Assembly (NCBI GenBank): GCA_024698505.1
Contig: JAILRE010000032.1
Span: 1 to 42,590, forward strand
Length of the DNA: 42,590 bases
DNA from: Clostridiales bacterium
GTDB taxonomy: Bacteria > Bacillota > Clostridia > Christensenellales > CAG-138
Direction: 5' to 3'
The notes under the pieces are model-generated. The model worked only from the letters and a program-made list of their open reading frames with translations, was not told where the DNA came from and ran no database searches. Below, piece by piece: positions 8,006-17,049 of this stretch. The position numbers and the translations under genes were made by a program. Position 1 is the stretch's first letter. Each line of letters opens with the position of its first letter.

Positions 8006-10231
8006 TTACTCCTTCGGTTCTTCCGGCTCATCCATGCTGATGAGCTCCCTTGCTATATCGAATTTGAGGTATTTGTATTCGTCGGCGGTGGGTATCTCCA
8101 CCATGACCAACACGAGGAGCTCGTCCTCCTCGGGAACGTCCACGCGGAAGCCCACGAACCACGAGATCTCGCGCGCCTTTTCGGAGCCTATCTCCGCGGT
8201 GCCCGTCTTGCCCGCAACGGTGCAGCCCCTCGCCCTGAGGCGGCGGCCCGTGCCGTTATACTCGCGGCTCATGATGTTCTTCATCATGGGCAGAAGCGTC
8301 TCGATCGTGCCCTCTTCGAAGGCGTCCTCGATCCAGATCCCGCTCTCGAAGGTCTTGATGGGCTTGTACTCGATGCCTTCCGTGCGGTAGAGCGCCTTGG
8401 AGACGCGGGGAACGGGGATGTCCCCGTTATGACGGAAGGCGCAGTACATGGTCGCGAGCTGCAGGGGGGATATCGTCACCTGGCCCTGACCGTAGCCGGT
8501 CTCCGCGATGCTTCGGAGGTTCCAATAATTGGGATCGTCGAACTTGACCTTGAGCGTGGATCTTGCAACGCTCAGCTCGAACGGGAAGCTCTGCTCGAAC
8601 CCTATGCGGCGCAGATACGCGAAGAAGTCGTCCTCGCCCATCATAAGCGCGAGATTCGCAAAATAGATGTTGTCAGAGTGGAGCAGACAGTTCGCCATGT
8701 TCATGGGCTCAGTGCGCTTCTTCAGCTCGGTGCGCTTTATGGGCGGCCATACCCATCTGCCGTATTCCGTGGGCGTCCAGTAGTCGTCCACTATCTTGCC
8801 CTTGAATATGTAATCCGGAGTCACGGTCCCAAGCTCCAGAGCGGCCGCGGCGGTGAACGTCTTCATAGCGGAACCGGGGGCGTAAAGGCCCAGCGTGTCC
8901 CTGTTCTGGAGGGGCTTGTTGGCCTGCTTGGAGATCTTGTCGTAGTATTCCGCGTTCGCGGAGATGGCGATCTGATTGAGGTCGTAGGAGGGATAGGAGA
9001 CGAGCGCCTTCACTTCGCCGTTCGTCGGGTTCATCACTACTATCGCTCCCGCCGTATCGTCGCCCCAGAGCACGAGGTCGATAAGCTGTTCGGCGCGCTT
9101 CTGAAGCTTAAGATCTATCGTAAGATGCAGATCGGGACCGTCCTCAACGGGCTTCTTGTAGACGGTGGACACGAGCTCGCCGTTTTCGTCCCTTATAGTG
9201 ACGGTGAGCCCGTCCTTTCCGCGGAGCACGGATTCGTATGCCCTTTCAAGGCCGGAACGGCCGACTATCGAATGCACGGTATAGAGGCCGTCGGTCTCCG
9301 TCCTGCCCTCGTTCAGGGAGGCGAGCTCGCTCTCCTCCACGTAGCCGACGTAGCCTATCGTGTGGGCAAGCAGCTCGCCCTGCGGATAGTACCTGTAAGT
9401 GCCGTAGTTTTTTATCATGTACGCGCCCTCGAGCTCGTCTATGCCCTGGTGCACGTCGGGAGAGAGCTCCTTCTCGCTGTACTGGGCGAGGAGCACGGTC
9501 TTTCCGGCGGCCTTCTCGAGCTTCTCGGCTATCTCCTCGGGAGTCATGCCGAGTATTTCGGCGGCGGCGGCGCAGAAAGCGTCGGTATCCTGTATTGCGT
9601 CCTTGTCCGCTACGGCGGCGCTCGTCGTGACGGTCTGCGCGAGCAGCTCGCCGCTTGCCAGTATGTCGCCCCTCTTGGCGGCGATCCTGTTGACGCGGAC
9701 GGTGCTGCCCCAGGTCATGCCGGGGAATATCAGCGCGGGCGTCCAGAGAACGCGCCTGTGATCGTCCTCGCGAACGAGCGTCATCTCGTATTCGTTCGTG
9801 AGCACGCCCGCGATCTTGGTCTCGTAGGAAGCGCTGTACTTGACGGTCAGCGTGTCGCCGTCCTCCTCCTCGGAGAGCTTTTCATAGCTGACGGCGGTCA
9901 CGCCGAGGGCTGAGAATATCGATTCGTATTTCTTGATGAACGCCTCGGCGGTAATGTACTCGTCGGGCTTTTGAGTTGCGTTCGGATCGGGAGTGACCTC
10001 AACGCCCATCCTTTCGGGTTCGGCGGTGGGCACGGGTGTGGGCTCGGTGGTGCTGACCTTGGAAAGATAGGAATAGGCCGCGCTGAAATCAAGGGCGCAG
10101 ACGGCGTCCATGAACTTTTCGAAGCAGTCCGGATCCATCAGCTCCGGACGCTTCGCTCTGCACCCCGCGACGGAGAAAAGCGTCGCCAGGATGAGCAGTA
10201 CTGCCAATGCGGATTTATATAAACTTCTCAT
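8006..10231 (-). CDS. Class B penicillin-binding protein with MecA_N/NTF2-like domain, lipoprotein
   Basis: 741 aa. The N-terminus is a signal peptide ending in FSVAGC, a probable lipoprotein site. Residues about 35-170 resemble the NTF2-like MecA_N domain, interrupted by a Thr/Pro insert (PTPVPTAEPE). A PBP dimerisation domain and a transpeptidase domain follow, with S454-x2-K457, S519-D-N521 and K675-T-G677. It should cross-link peptidoglycan outside the membrane. The domain order matches class B3 PBPs (Bacillus PbpC, staphylococcal PBP2a), many of which bind beta-lactams weakly. That family trait is not shown here. It is the first gene of the operon running into ftsK. Confidence 0.92.
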   Translation of the reverse strand: MRSLYKSALAVLLILATLFSVAGCRAKRPELMDPDCFEKFMDAVCALDFSAAYSYLSKVSTTEPTPVPTAEPERMGVEVTPDPNATQKPDEYITAEAFIKKYESIFSALGVTAVSYEKLSEEEDGDTLTVKYSASYETKIAGVLTNEYEMTLVREDDHRRVLWTPALIFPGMTWGSTVRVNRIAAKRGDILASGELLAQTVTTSAAVADKDAIQDTDAFCAAAAEILGMTPEEIAEKLEKAAGKTVLLAQYSEKELSPDVHQGIDELEGAYMIKNYGTYRYYPQGELLAHTIGYVGYVEESELASLNEGRTETDGLYTVHSIVGRSGLERAYESVLRGKDGLTVTIRDENGELVSTVYKKPVEDGPDLHLTIDLKLQKRAEQLIDLVLWGDDTAGAIVVMNPTNGEVKALVSYPSYDLNQIAISANAEYYDKISKQANKPLQNRDTLGLYAPGSAMKTFTAAAALELGTVTPDYIFKGKIVDDYWTPTEYGRWVWPPIKRTELKKRTEPMNMANCLLHSDNIYFANLALMMGEDDFFAYLRRIGFEQSFPFELSVARSTLKVKFDDPNYWNLRSIAETGYGQGQVTISPLQLATMYCAFRHNGDIPVPRVSKALYRTEGIEYKPIKTFESGIWIEDAFEEGTIETLLPMMKNIMSREYNGTGRRLRARGCTVAGKTGTAEIGSEKAREISWFVGFRVDVPEEDELLVLVMVEIPTADEYKYLKFDIARELISMDEPEEPKE

Positions 10232-10266
10232 AATTGCACCTCTTGCGGGTATTTTATACCAATTAT

Positions 10267-10295
10267 ATTATAACCGAGGATGATGAAACTGTAAA
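10267..10295 (-). promoter_or_regulatory. Promoter of the PBP-ftsK-rimO-pgsA-pncC operon
   Basis: On the minus strand, TTTACA (10290-10295) and TATAAT (10267-10272) are 17 bases apart. The start would fall about 30 bases before the PBP ATG. The next four genes are separated by 17 bases or fewer, so this is probably the main promoter for all five. Confidence 0.65.
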
Positions 10296-10313
10296 GCTTA
10301 AAATATCAAAGCG

Positions 10314-10347
10314 ATAAAAAATGGCGGAAGCTGCGCTTCCGCCATTT
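10314..10347 (-). terminator. Intrinsic terminator of guaB
   Basis: A 13-bp perfect stem (10319-10331 / 10335-10347) with a three-base loop is followed on the minus strand by TTTTTATCG. It lies just past the guaB stop codon and insulates the PBP promoter. Confidence 0.85.
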
Positions 10348-10366
10348 GCTTCGGTTTTGCAACCGA

Positions 10367-11878
10367 TCATTTCTTTATTCCGAAGGCCTTCTGCTCCTTC
10401 AGCACTACGTCGTGCGCGCCGCCCTCCACGATGCTGGTGGGGGAGACGAGCGTGAGCCTTGCGGTCTTTCTCAGCTGCTCTATCGTGAGCGAGCCGCAGT
10501 TGCACATGGTGGAGCGAACCTTCGCGAGGGTAACGACCACGTTGTCGTGCAGGGAGCCCGCATAGGGAACGTAGGAGTCGACGCCCTCTTCAAAGGAGAG
10601 CTTCGAGCCTCCGCCCATGTCGTAGCGCTGCCAGTTCCTCGCCCTTGCGGAGCCCTCGCCCCAGTACTCCTTCATGTAGGAGCCGTTGACCATGACCTTG
10701 TTGGTGGGGCTCTCGTCGAACCTCGCGAAATAGCGGCCGAGCATGCAGAAATCGGCGCCCATCGCGAGTGCGAGGGTGATGTGGTAATCCATAACAATGC
10801 CGCCGTCCGCGCAGATGGGGATATAGACGCCGGTCTTCTCGAAATACTCGTCGCGGGCCTTGGCGACCTCCATGACGGCGGTGGCCTGACCGCGGCCGAT
10901 GCCCTTGGTCTCGCGGGTTATGCAGATGGAGCCGCCGCCGATGCCGACCTTGACGAAGTCCGCGCCGGCCTCTGCGAGGAACATGAAGCCCTCGCGGTCG
11001 ACGACGTTGCCCGCGCCGCACTTGACGGTGTCGCCGTACTTCTCGCGGATGAAGGCGAGCGTCTTCGCCTGCCAGGCGGTGTAGCCCTCGGAGGAGTCGA
11101 TGCAGAGCACGTCGGCGCCCGCCTCAACGAGGGCGGGGACCCTCGTCTCGTAATCGCGGGAGTTGATGCCCGCGCCTACGACGTAGCGCTTGTTGTGATC
11201 GAGCAGCTCCATGGGGTTCTCCTTATGCACGTCGTAGTCCTTGCGGAACACGAACGCGACCATGTTGCCGTCCTTATCTATTATGGGAAGGGAATTCAGC
11301 TTGTGATCCCAGATGATGTCGTTTGCTTCCTTGAGGGAAACGCCCTCGGGCGCGGTGACGAGACGCTCGATGGGTGTCATGAAATTCTTGACCTTCTCGT
11401 CCATCGAGATGCGGCTTATGCGGTAGTCGCGGCTCGTGATAACGCCGAGCAGCTTGCCAGTGGAGGAGCCGTCGTGCGTGACGGCGACCGTCGAATGGCC
11501 GGTCTTCTCCTTGAGAGCGACGAGATCCGCAACGGTCTGCTCCGGAGTGACGCAGGAATCGCTCACCGAGAAGCCCGCCTTATAGGCCTTGACCTTGCGC
11601 ACCATGGCGGCCTGATTCTCGACCGACTGGGAGCCGTAGATGAAGGAAACGCCGCCTTCGCGCGCCAGAGCCACGGCGAGCGTATCGTTGGAGACGGACT
11701 GCATTATAGCGGAAACGAGGGGAATGTTGAGCTTTATGGGCGCTTCCTCGCCCCTGCAGAATTTCACAAGGGGCGTTTCAAGGCTCGTGTTCTGAGGAGT
11801 GCACTCCTCGGAGGTGTAGTTGGGAATGAGCAGGTACTCCCCGAAAGTATGGGAGGGTTCGTCATAGATGAACGGCAT
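10367..11878 (-). CDS. guaB: IMP dehydrogenase
   Basis: 503 aa. It oxidises IMP to XMP with NAD, the committed step to GMP. The (beta/alpha)8 barrel is interrupted by two CBS domains (about residues 95-225). The active-site loop is [12 protein letters not shown] with catalytic Cys319. A flap region follows ([16 protein letters not shown]). The loop lacks the GPGSICTTR form of most bacterial GuaB and is nearer to the GSICITxE form of eukaryotic-type enzymes. It starts 34 bases after the GntR regulator gene and is probably co-transcribed with it. A strong terminator follows. Confidence 0.95.
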   Translation of the reverse strand: MPFIYDEPSHTFGEYLLIPNYTSEECTPQNTSLETPLVKFCRGEEAPIKLNIPLVSAIMQSVSNDTLAVALAREGGVSFIYGSQSVENQAAMVRKVKAYKAGFSVSDSCVTPEQTVADLVALKEKTGHSTVAVTHDGSSTGKLLGVITSRDYRISRISMDEKVKNFMTPIERLVTAPEGVSLKEANDIIWDHKLNSLPIIDKDGNMVAFVFRKDYDVHKENPMELLDHNKRYVVGAGINSRDYETRVPALVEAGADVLCIDSSEGYTAWQAKTLAFIREKYGDTVKCGAGNVVDREGFMFLAEAGADFVKVGIGGGSICITRETKGIGRGQATAVMEVAKARDEYFEKTGVYIPICADGGIVMDYHITLALAMGADFCMLGRYFARFDESPTNKVMVNGSYMKEYWGEGSARARNWQRYDMGGGSKLSFEEGVDSYVPYAGSLHDNVVVTLAKVRSTMCNCGSLTIEQLRKTARLTLVSPTSIVEGGAHDVVLKEQKAFGIKK

Positions 11879-11912
11879 GTATCGTTTGCTCCTTTCGAGT
11901 TATTCTGCGAAA

Positions 11913-12650
11913 TCAGATCTTGCGCCTCACTACCGTGTGCGCGATTATCCCGTCAACGTAGTACTGACGGGAGTACATGACGGGCATACCTTCGAAATCA
12001 TAATCCACCTCGTCCATATAGAGGAGGGGAGTCCCGTCCGGAACGCCGAGCCTTTTCGCTACCTCGCCCCTTGCGAGAACGGGACGGATCTCCGTCACGT
12101 CAAGGTAGGCGTCCTTGTTGCAGTATTCCTTGAGGAAACTGAATATCGGCTTCTCAAGCTCGGTCTTTTCGTAATCGATGCGCCTTATCAGCGCCTTGGG
12201 GATGTAATCCTCGCAGTAGATGGCGGGCTTCCCGTCGGAAGTGACGATGCGGGAGACGAGAAGCATCTCGTCCGTCCTGCCTATGCCGAGCTTTGCCGCC
12301 GCGGTCACGGAGAGCATTCCGCACACCCTCAGGAGCTTCTCCGCGGGGGTGTGGCCCGAACGCGCTATCATGTCCATGAACTCTATCTCGAGATCCATGC
12401 GGACGGGCACGTTGAGAACGTGGCGGTTGATGATGGTGCCTACGCCCTGCCTGCGGCTTATGAAGCCCTCGCGCTCAAGCTCGGCGAGTGAATCGCGAAG
12501 CTGCGTGCGGCTGATGTTGAGCGTCTCCGCAAGCACGGACTCGCGGGGAAGACGGTCTGCGCCGCGGTAGCAGCCGAAGCGCATCTCGTTCAAAAGATGC
12601 TCCTGAATATTGTGCTCGGTGAGCCGAGCGCTGTCCGGTATCGCGTCCAC
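11913..12650 (-). CDS. GntR/HutC-family transcriptional regulator
   Basis: 245 aa. The N-terminal winged helix-turn-helix (LPRESVLAETLNISRTQLRDSLAELEREGFISRRQGVGTI) is typical of GntR. The C-terminal about 160 residues form a UTRA effector-binding domain ending in MYSRQYYVDGIIAHTVVRR. The start is taken as GTG at 12650 because GGAGG sits 8 bases before it. An upstream in-frame TTG at 12665 would overlap that ribosome-binding site. It lies directly ahead of guaB, suggesting control of purine supply by an unknown ligand. A palindrome over its own promoter suggests autoregulation. Confidence 0.9.
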   Translation of the reverse strand: MDAIPDSARLTEHNIQEHLLNEMRFGCYRGADRLPRESVLAETLNISRTQLRDSLAELEREGFISRRQGVGTIINRHVLNVPVRMDLEIEFMDMIARSGHTPAEKLLRVCGMLSVTAAAKLGIGRTDEMLLVSRIVTSDGKPAIYCEDYIPKALIRRIDYEKTELEKPIFSFLKEYCNKDAYLDVTEIRPVLARGEVAKRLGVPDGTPLLYMDEVDYDFEGMPVMYSRQYYVDGIIAHTVVRRKI

Positions 12651-12667
12651 GGAACGATCCTCCAATT

Positions 12668-12715
12668 GGTATTACCTATTTTGAAAATAATACCACTTGA
12701 GAGGGCTTCTGTAAA
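12668..12715 (-). promoter_or_regulatory. GntR-guaB promoter with overlapping palindromic operator
   Basis: On the minus strand, TTTACA (12710-12715) and TATTAT (12687-12692) are 17 bases apart. An inverted repeat GGTATTA-N13-TAATACC (12668-12694) covers the -10 and the start region. Inside it, the half GGTATTACC (12668-12676, plus strand) is itself a GGTA-N-TACC palindrome. A dimeric GntR protein bound here would block RNA polymerase, so the encoded regulator is the obvious candidate. Confidence 0.6.
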
Positions 12716-12753
12716 GGGGTAAAAAGGCATATATTTTTTAGAAAAACCGTTGT

Positions 12754-13569
12754 TTACGCCTTCCTCTCGGCTGCGAGCTTAGCAATACGCGCAAAGTCGT
12801 TTTCCGTGAGCGTTTCGGCCCTCGCCGCGGGGGAGAGGCCCGCTTCCTCTATGAGCCGCGCGGTCTCGCTCTTGCCAAGGCCGAGCGCGGAAAGATTGTT
12901 GAGCAGCGTCTTCCTGCGCATCGCGAAGGCGCATTTCACGACGGCGGCGAAGCCCTCGGGAAGGTCTTCGGCCTTTCTGTCGAATATAAGCACGGAGGAG
13001 CTTACCTCCGGCTGGGGGAAGTACGAAGCGGGCGAAAGCTCGAGCAGGGGGGAGATATCGAAAAGGTACCTCGCCATAACGGTGAGCGGCACGTAGTTTT
13101 TATCCCCCGGCAGGGCGGTGAACCTTTCGGCGGCCTCCTTCTGCATCATAAGCACCATGCGGGAGATCGGGAGCCCGCTCTGGACGAGCCTCGCGCAGAT
13201 GGGGCTCGTTATGTAATAGGGCAGATTGCCGACGGCTGTGATGCTTCCTAAGCCCAGGCTTTCATGTATCTTTTTAAGATCCGCCTTGAGAAAATCGGCG
13301 TTCACGACGAGCGCGTTTTCGGGCAGATCCCCGCTCAGGATCCCGCAGAGCGCGGCGTCCAGCTCGACAGCCGCAAGCGGCAGCCCGGTCTTTGCAAGGG
13401 GGAAAGTCAGCGCGCCGAGGCCCGGGCCTATCTCCAATATGGGCAGGCCCTTTTCCGACGCGGCTTTGACTATCCTCTCTATCGCGGCTTCGTCCGTGAG
13501 GAAGTTCTGCCCCAAAGCCTTGTTGGGCTTCAAGCCGTATTGCGTTATCGCGTCCTTCGCGCCCGTCAT
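12754..13569 (-). CDS. rsmA: 16S rRNA (adenine-1518/1519-N6)-dimethyltransferase
   Basis: 271 aa, also known as KsgA. It dimethylates two adjacent adenines in helix 45 of 16S rRNA late in 30S assembly. Seen are the N-terminal LGQNFLTD, SAM-binding EIGPGLGALT, an acidic residue in AAVELDAAL, and the catalytic motif NLPYYITSPI. The ATG has AAAGGAAA upstream and lies 14 bases after the preceding methyltransferase gene, so the two rRNA-modifying enzymes are co-expressed. Confidence 0.96.
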   Translation of the reverse strand: MTGAKDAITQYGLKPNKALGQNFLTDEAAIERIVKAASEKGLPILEIGPGLGALTFPLAKTGLPLAAVELDAALCGILSGDLPENALVVNADFLKADLKKIHESLGLGSITAVGNLPYYITSPICARLVQSGLPISRMVLMMQKEAAERFTALPGDKNYVPLTVMARYLFDISPLLELSPASYFPQPEVSSSVLIFDRKAEDLPEGFAAVVKCAFAMRRKTLLNNLSALGLGKSETARLIEEAGLSPAARAETLTENDFARIAKLAAERKA

Positions 13570-13583
13570 GTTGTTTCCTTTCG

Positions 13584-14906
13584 TCAGTTGATGTAAAGCC
13601 CCTTGGGCAGATGATTCTTCATTACGCCGTCGACGGCCTTGCCATAGCCTATGGGGAAGGAACCGCCGCCCGCCCTGACCGAAACGGCCGACCAGCCGCG
13701 CCAGCCCTCGGGGCAGGGGACGGTGTTGCCCGCCATGAACGCCGTGAGCATGGGATCGTCGGGCGAAAGAACAAGCTCGCGGCGGTATTTTTGACCCATG
13801 GCCGCCATAAACAGGGAGTGCTCGGGCTCAAGGCGGTTCTTTCTCAGAGACGCGATCTCCGTGCCGACGGAGAAGGGATGCAGCCGCATGACCGCCTCGG
13901 GCATATCCTCGGGGACGAGACGGAGCCTGTCCCATGAACGGAAAACTGTCCCGTCCGGGAGAGGGCCGCCGAGCAGGCTCTCGACGAGATCGGAGAGCAA
14001 GGCGAGCGTCTTTTTATCCCTCTCGGGCGCGATCCGCCTGTATTCCGCAATGCGCGGCTTTTCGCCGCCGCGCCGCAAACGGCATACGAAATGCCCTTCG
14101 CCGACGGAGGTATGGGGGTAGAGCCTTTCCATATGCTCCACCGTGTAATCGCCGTGGCTTTCGATAAACTTTTCTATAACTCCCTCGTTTTCCTCGTGGG
14201 AGAAGGTGCAGGTCGAGTAGACGAGCGCGCCGCCCTCTGCAACGCATTTTTGCGCGCTTTCGAGTATGAGGCTCTGCCGCTCGGCGCAGGCGGAAACGTG
14301 CTCGGGCGACCATTCTGCGACGGCCGTTTCGTCCTTTCTGAACATGCCCTCGCCGGAGCAGGGCGCGTCGACGAGCACCACGTCGAAAAACTCGGGCAGC
14401 TCCCGCGCCACGTCCTCCGGCTTTGCGGAGATCACGGCGGCGTTCGTCACGCCGAGGCGCTCTATATTGTACGTGAGGGGCCACGCCCGCTTGGGAACTA
14501 TTTCATTGGAGACGAGCAGCCCTCTGCCCTTCATGCGCGCGGCGACCCCGCCGGATTTGCCGCCCGGCGCGGCGCACATATCGAGCACGCGCATGCCGCT
14601 GTCGTCGACGCCGCTCTCGCGGACCGCGCTCATAGCGGAGGGCTCCTGCATATAGAAAAGCCCCGCCGCGTGATAGGGATGGCTGCCGACGTTCGCGGCG
14701 GCTTTCAATATGAACCCCTCGCCTAAAACGCCGGTTTCCTCAAGCGGCCAGGGAGAGATATTAACGAACTCCTCGGGGGAGATTTTGAGCGTATTTACCC
14801 GAAGCCCCCTTTTGGGAGGCTCCTCGTAACAGGCCATGAACCCGGGGAACGAATCCCCGAGCTCCGCCTTCATTCTTTCGATGAATTTTGCGGGCAATTC
14901 GGTCAT
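13584..14906 (-). CDS. RsmF-like rRNA (cytosine-5) methyltransferase (NOL1/NOP2/Sun family)
   Basis: 440 aa. The Rossmann core has motif I VLDMCAAPGGKS, motif IV VDAPCSGEG and motif VI STCTFSHEENEG. The cysteines in IV and VI are the pair used for release and catalysis. The N-terminal RVNTLKI segment and a C-terminal PUA-like region of about 130 residues fit RsmF-type enzymes of Firmicutes. The exact target cytosine cannot be read from sequence. Its ATG overlaps the stop of the LRR-dockerin gene as ATGA, so translation is coupled to that secreted protein gene. Confidence 0.92.
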   Translation of the reverse strand: MTELPAKFIERMKAELGDSFPGFMACYEEPPKRGLRVNTLKISPEEFVNISPWPLEETGVLGEGFILKAAANVGSHPYHAAGLFYMQEPSAMSAVRESGVDDSGMRVLDMCAAPGGKSGGVAARMKGRGLLVSNEIVPKRAWPLTYNIERLGVTNAAVISAKPEDVARELPEFFDVVLVDAPCSGEGMFRKDETAVAEWSPEHVSACAERQSLILESAQKCVAEGGALVYSTCTFSHEENEGVIEKFIESHGDYTVEHMERLYPHTSVGEGHFVCRLRRGGEKPRIAEYRRIAPERDKKTLALLSDLVESLLGGPLPDGTVFRSWDRLRLVPEDMPEAVMRLHPFSVGTEIASLRKNRLEPEHSLFMAAMGQKYRRELVLSPDDPMLTAFMAGNTVPCPEGWRGWSAVSVRAGGGSFPIGYGKAVDGVMKNHLPKGLYIN

Positions 14907-16111
14907 TTCCGGTTCAGCGGGCCGAGCCCCATGGTATAGCGGATTATTATCAGCACGTCCGCTGAGGTATAGCTTCCGTCGCCGTTCAAGTCGCCGACGG
15001 AAAGATCGAGATCGCTTTCGCCTATAAGGCTCATCGTGTAGCGGAGCAGAAGCAGCGCGTCGGTATTGTTGACGGCTCCGTCGCCGTTAACGTCCCCAAG
15101 CAGAGGATCGGGCGGCACGGGATCCTCCCCCGTGAAATGCGCCGTCCAATGCTGCTCGTCTCCGCCGAATTCAACGGCGTATTTCTGATCCGAGGAGAGC
15201 TGCGTTTCTCCCGAATACCAGCCGATGAAGCTCTCGCCCTCGGCCGCGTTGGCCCTCGTGTAGAGCTGCCAGTGATCCGTTTCGTAGAGGCAGGTCGTGC
15301 CGATATAGCCGTTGCCCGAGGCGTCGAGCACGAAGCTCGCTCCGCCGTTGAACACGCGAAGGTCGAGACGCCTCAGCCTGTTATTGAACGTGCTGAGCAC
15401 TACGAGCGAATCCAGCATCGTCACATCCAGCTCGGCAATAAGATTGTTCCTGCAGGTGAGCTCGGTAAGAAGCGGACAGCGGGAAACGTCCAGCGCGGTT
15501 ATCTGATTGCCGCCGCACCTGAGCACGGTCAAAAGCGGGCAGCCGGAAACGTCAAGCGCGGTCAGCAGATTGCCGGAGCAGTCGAGGCTCGCAAGCTTCG
15601 GATTGTTCGAAACGTCCAACTCCGCGACTTGGTTCTGCTTGAACCAGAGCAGCTCGAGCTCCGGGCAGCCCGAAACGTCAATGGAGGTCAGCTTTGCTCC
15701 GGTAAGGTTCACGGTCTTCAATGCGGAGCAGCCTTCGAGGATAACGCCCGTAACGAAGCAGTCCGAGGCCGAGACGGAAGTCAGCCCAACGCAGTCTGCA
15801 AGGTCAAGGCAGCCGTCGATATTGTAGCCGAGATCCTCCATCTCTATCGAGGCGAGCCTGCCCGCTTCGTCCCAAGTGCAGCTGGTCCATGTGGAGGGAT
15901 CGTTCGCGTCGTAGCCCGAGCCGTTGGCCGCCTGCCCGTTTGAAAACGGGGATGGGCCGTGTATCTCGAAAAAAGCCCTGAGTTTCTGAACGTCGTGCTC
16001 GTTATATGAGGAAGCGGCCGCGCGGCCCCTGACTGAAAAGCCGGGGAAAAGAGGCAGTATCAGCAGTATGGCCGTTATTATCGCGGCGGCGGATCGGAAA
16101 GAATGCTTCAT
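14903..16111 (-). CDS. Secreted leucine-rich-repeat protein with C-terminal dockerin-type repeats
   Basis: 402 aa. A signal peptide (residues 1 to about 32) is followed by at least five LRR units of about 21 residues around the consensus LTALDVSGCPLLTVLRCGGNQ. Next comes an InlB/Flg_new-like segment (FIGWYSGETQLS, WTAHF). Two calcium-loop repeats end the protein (DVNGDGAVNNTD and DLNGDGSYTSAD), the dockerin type I pattern. It is probably exported and may bind a cohesin or fold on itself. The ATG at 16111 has GGGAG 8 bases upstream; the frame is open further up without a better start. Co-transcription with two rRNA methyltransferases is odd. Confidence 0.85.
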   Translation of the reverse strand: MKHSFRSAAAIITAILLILPLFPGFSVRGRAAASSYNEHDVQKLRAFFEIHGPSPFSNGQAANGSGYDANDPSTWTSCTWDEAGRLASIEMEDLGYNIDGCLDLADCVGLTSVSASDCFVTGVILEGCSALKTVNLTGAKLTSIDVSGCPELELLWFKQNQVAELDVSNNPKLASLDCSGNLLTALDVSGCPLLTVLRCGGNQITALDVSRCPLLTELTCRNNLIAELDVTMLDSLVVLSTFNNRLRRLDLRVFNGGASFVLDASGNGYIGTTCLYETDHWQLYTRANAAEGESFIGWYSGETQLSSDQKYAVEFGGDEQHWTAHFTGEDPVPPDPLLGDVNGDGAVNNTDALLLLRYTMSLIGESDLDLSVGDLNGDGSYTSADVLIIIRYTMGLGPLNRK

Positions 16112-16142
16112 TGAAGTGGCTCCCGTGAAATTGCTGTCTTCT

Positions 16143-16171
16143 ATTATAAAACACGGCGGCGGCAAGGTCAA
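16143..16171 (-). promoter_or_regulatory. Promoter of the LRR-dockerin/rsmF-like/rsmA operon
   Basis: On the minus strand, TTGACC (16166-16171) and TATAAT (16143-16148) are 17 bases apart. They lie between the rpsR terminator and the LRR-dockerin start, giving a leader of about 25 bases. Confidence 0.75.
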
Positions 16172-16202
16172 CCCGGGAAAAGACGGAAGGGACCGGGCGG
16201 CG

Positions 16203-16232
16203 TCAAAAAAGCCCGCTTTTTCAAGCGGGCTT
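16203..16232 (-). terminator. Intrinsic terminator of the rpsF-ssb-rpsR operon
   Basis: A stem AAGCCCGCTT / AAGCGGGCTT (16209-16218 and 16223-16232) with a four-base loop is followed on the minus strand by TTTTTTGACG. It lies about 35 bases after the rpsR stop. Confidence 0.85.
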
Positions 16233-16265
16233 TCAAGTCAACATCATATTAGAAGCAATTTTTTG

Positions 16266-16508
16266 TTATTCTGCAACGTAGGGCAGAAGAGCTACCTGAC
16301 GCGCGGTCTTGATGGCCTTGGCGAGGGTCCTCTGATGCTCGGCGCAGACGCCGCTCATACGGCGGGGCATGATCTTGCCGCGCTCGGTGATGAACTTGCG
16401 GAGACGGGCGGTATCCTTATAATCGATATGCTCGACCTTATCTACACAGAACTGACAGACCTTGCGCCTGGACTTCTTGGGACGGGGCTTCATCTTACGA
16501 TCTTCCAT
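16266..16508 (-). CDS. rpsR: 30S ribosomal protein S18
   Basis: 80 aa. It binds the 30S platform together with S6. The family core [47 protein letters not shown] is present (quoted here as key region: residues about 31-77, with [10 protein letters not shown] and GKIMPRR). The N-terminal CQFC and the later Cys in SGVCAEHQ suggest the zinc-binding form of S18. ATG 16508 has AAAGGAG at proper spacing; an upstream in-frame TTG does not. It is the last gene of the rpsF-ssb-rpsR operon. Confidence 0.97.
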   Translation of the reverse strand: MEDRKMKPRPKKSRRKVCQFCVDKVEHIDYKDTARLRKFITERGKIMPRRMSGVCAEHQRTLAKAIKTARQVALLPYVAE

Positions 16509-16530
16509 GGAAGTTTCTCCTTTCAAAAAA

Positions 16531-17022
16531 TCAGAATGGCAAATCGGAATCGGTTATCTCGGTGAAACCGCCGGCTACGTCGCCGAACGCGGTGCCATTG
16601 AGATTATCGGCGGGGGCGGAATTATCGTTGTTCCAGCCCTGGCCCTGCTGACGCCTGTCGTATCCCATGGGAGCGCCCTGCTGGGGCTGCTGATAGCCGC
16701 CGCTCTCGCGGGGGGAGAGGAACTCCACCTCGTCTGCGGTGACCTCGAGGGAAGCGCGGAGCGTGCCGTCCTTGCCCTCGAAAGCCCTTGCGGAGACTTC
16801 GCCGACGACGCAGACCTTCTTGCCCTTCGTAAGGAAGCGGGCGCAGTTCTCGCCGAGCTGCCTCCAAGCGGCAACGCGGAAGAAATCGGTCTGGCGGTCA
16901 TCCTTATTGGAATTGTAACGGCGGTTTACGGCGACCGTAAACGTGCATACGTTGATGCCCGAGGGGATGGTACGAAGCTCGGGGTCAGCTGTGAGATTTC
17001 CGATTATGGTAAGTTTATTCAT
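16531..17022 (-). CDS. ssb: Single-stranded DNA-binding protein
   Basis: 163 aa. The OB fold occupies residues 1 to about 105 ([52 protein letters not shown]). A Gln/Gly/Asn-rich flexible linker follows, and the protein ends in the acidic tip DSDLPF that recruits replication and repair proteins. It sits between S6 and S18 genes as in most Firmicutes. AAAGGAAC precedes the ATG. Confidence 0.97.
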   Translation of the reverse strand: MNKLTIIGNLTADPELRTIPSGINVCTFTVAVNRRYNSNKDDRQTDFFRVAAWRQLGENCARFLTKGKKVCVVGEVSARAFEGKDGTLRASLEVTADEVEFLSPRESGGYQQPQQGAPMGYDRRQQGQGWNNDNSAPADNLNGTAFGDVAGGFTEITDSDLPF

Positions 17023-17049
17023 TACGGTTCCTTTCTAACAGACGAATGA

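Noticed and set aside
8003-9913. Long plus-strand open frame opposite the PBP gene
   Set aside because: Antisense shadow caused by codon bias; the minus-strand PBP has complete catalytic motifs.
10346-11980. Long plus-strand open frame opposite guaB
   Set aside because: Shadow of IMP dehydrogenase; low-complexity, no motif.
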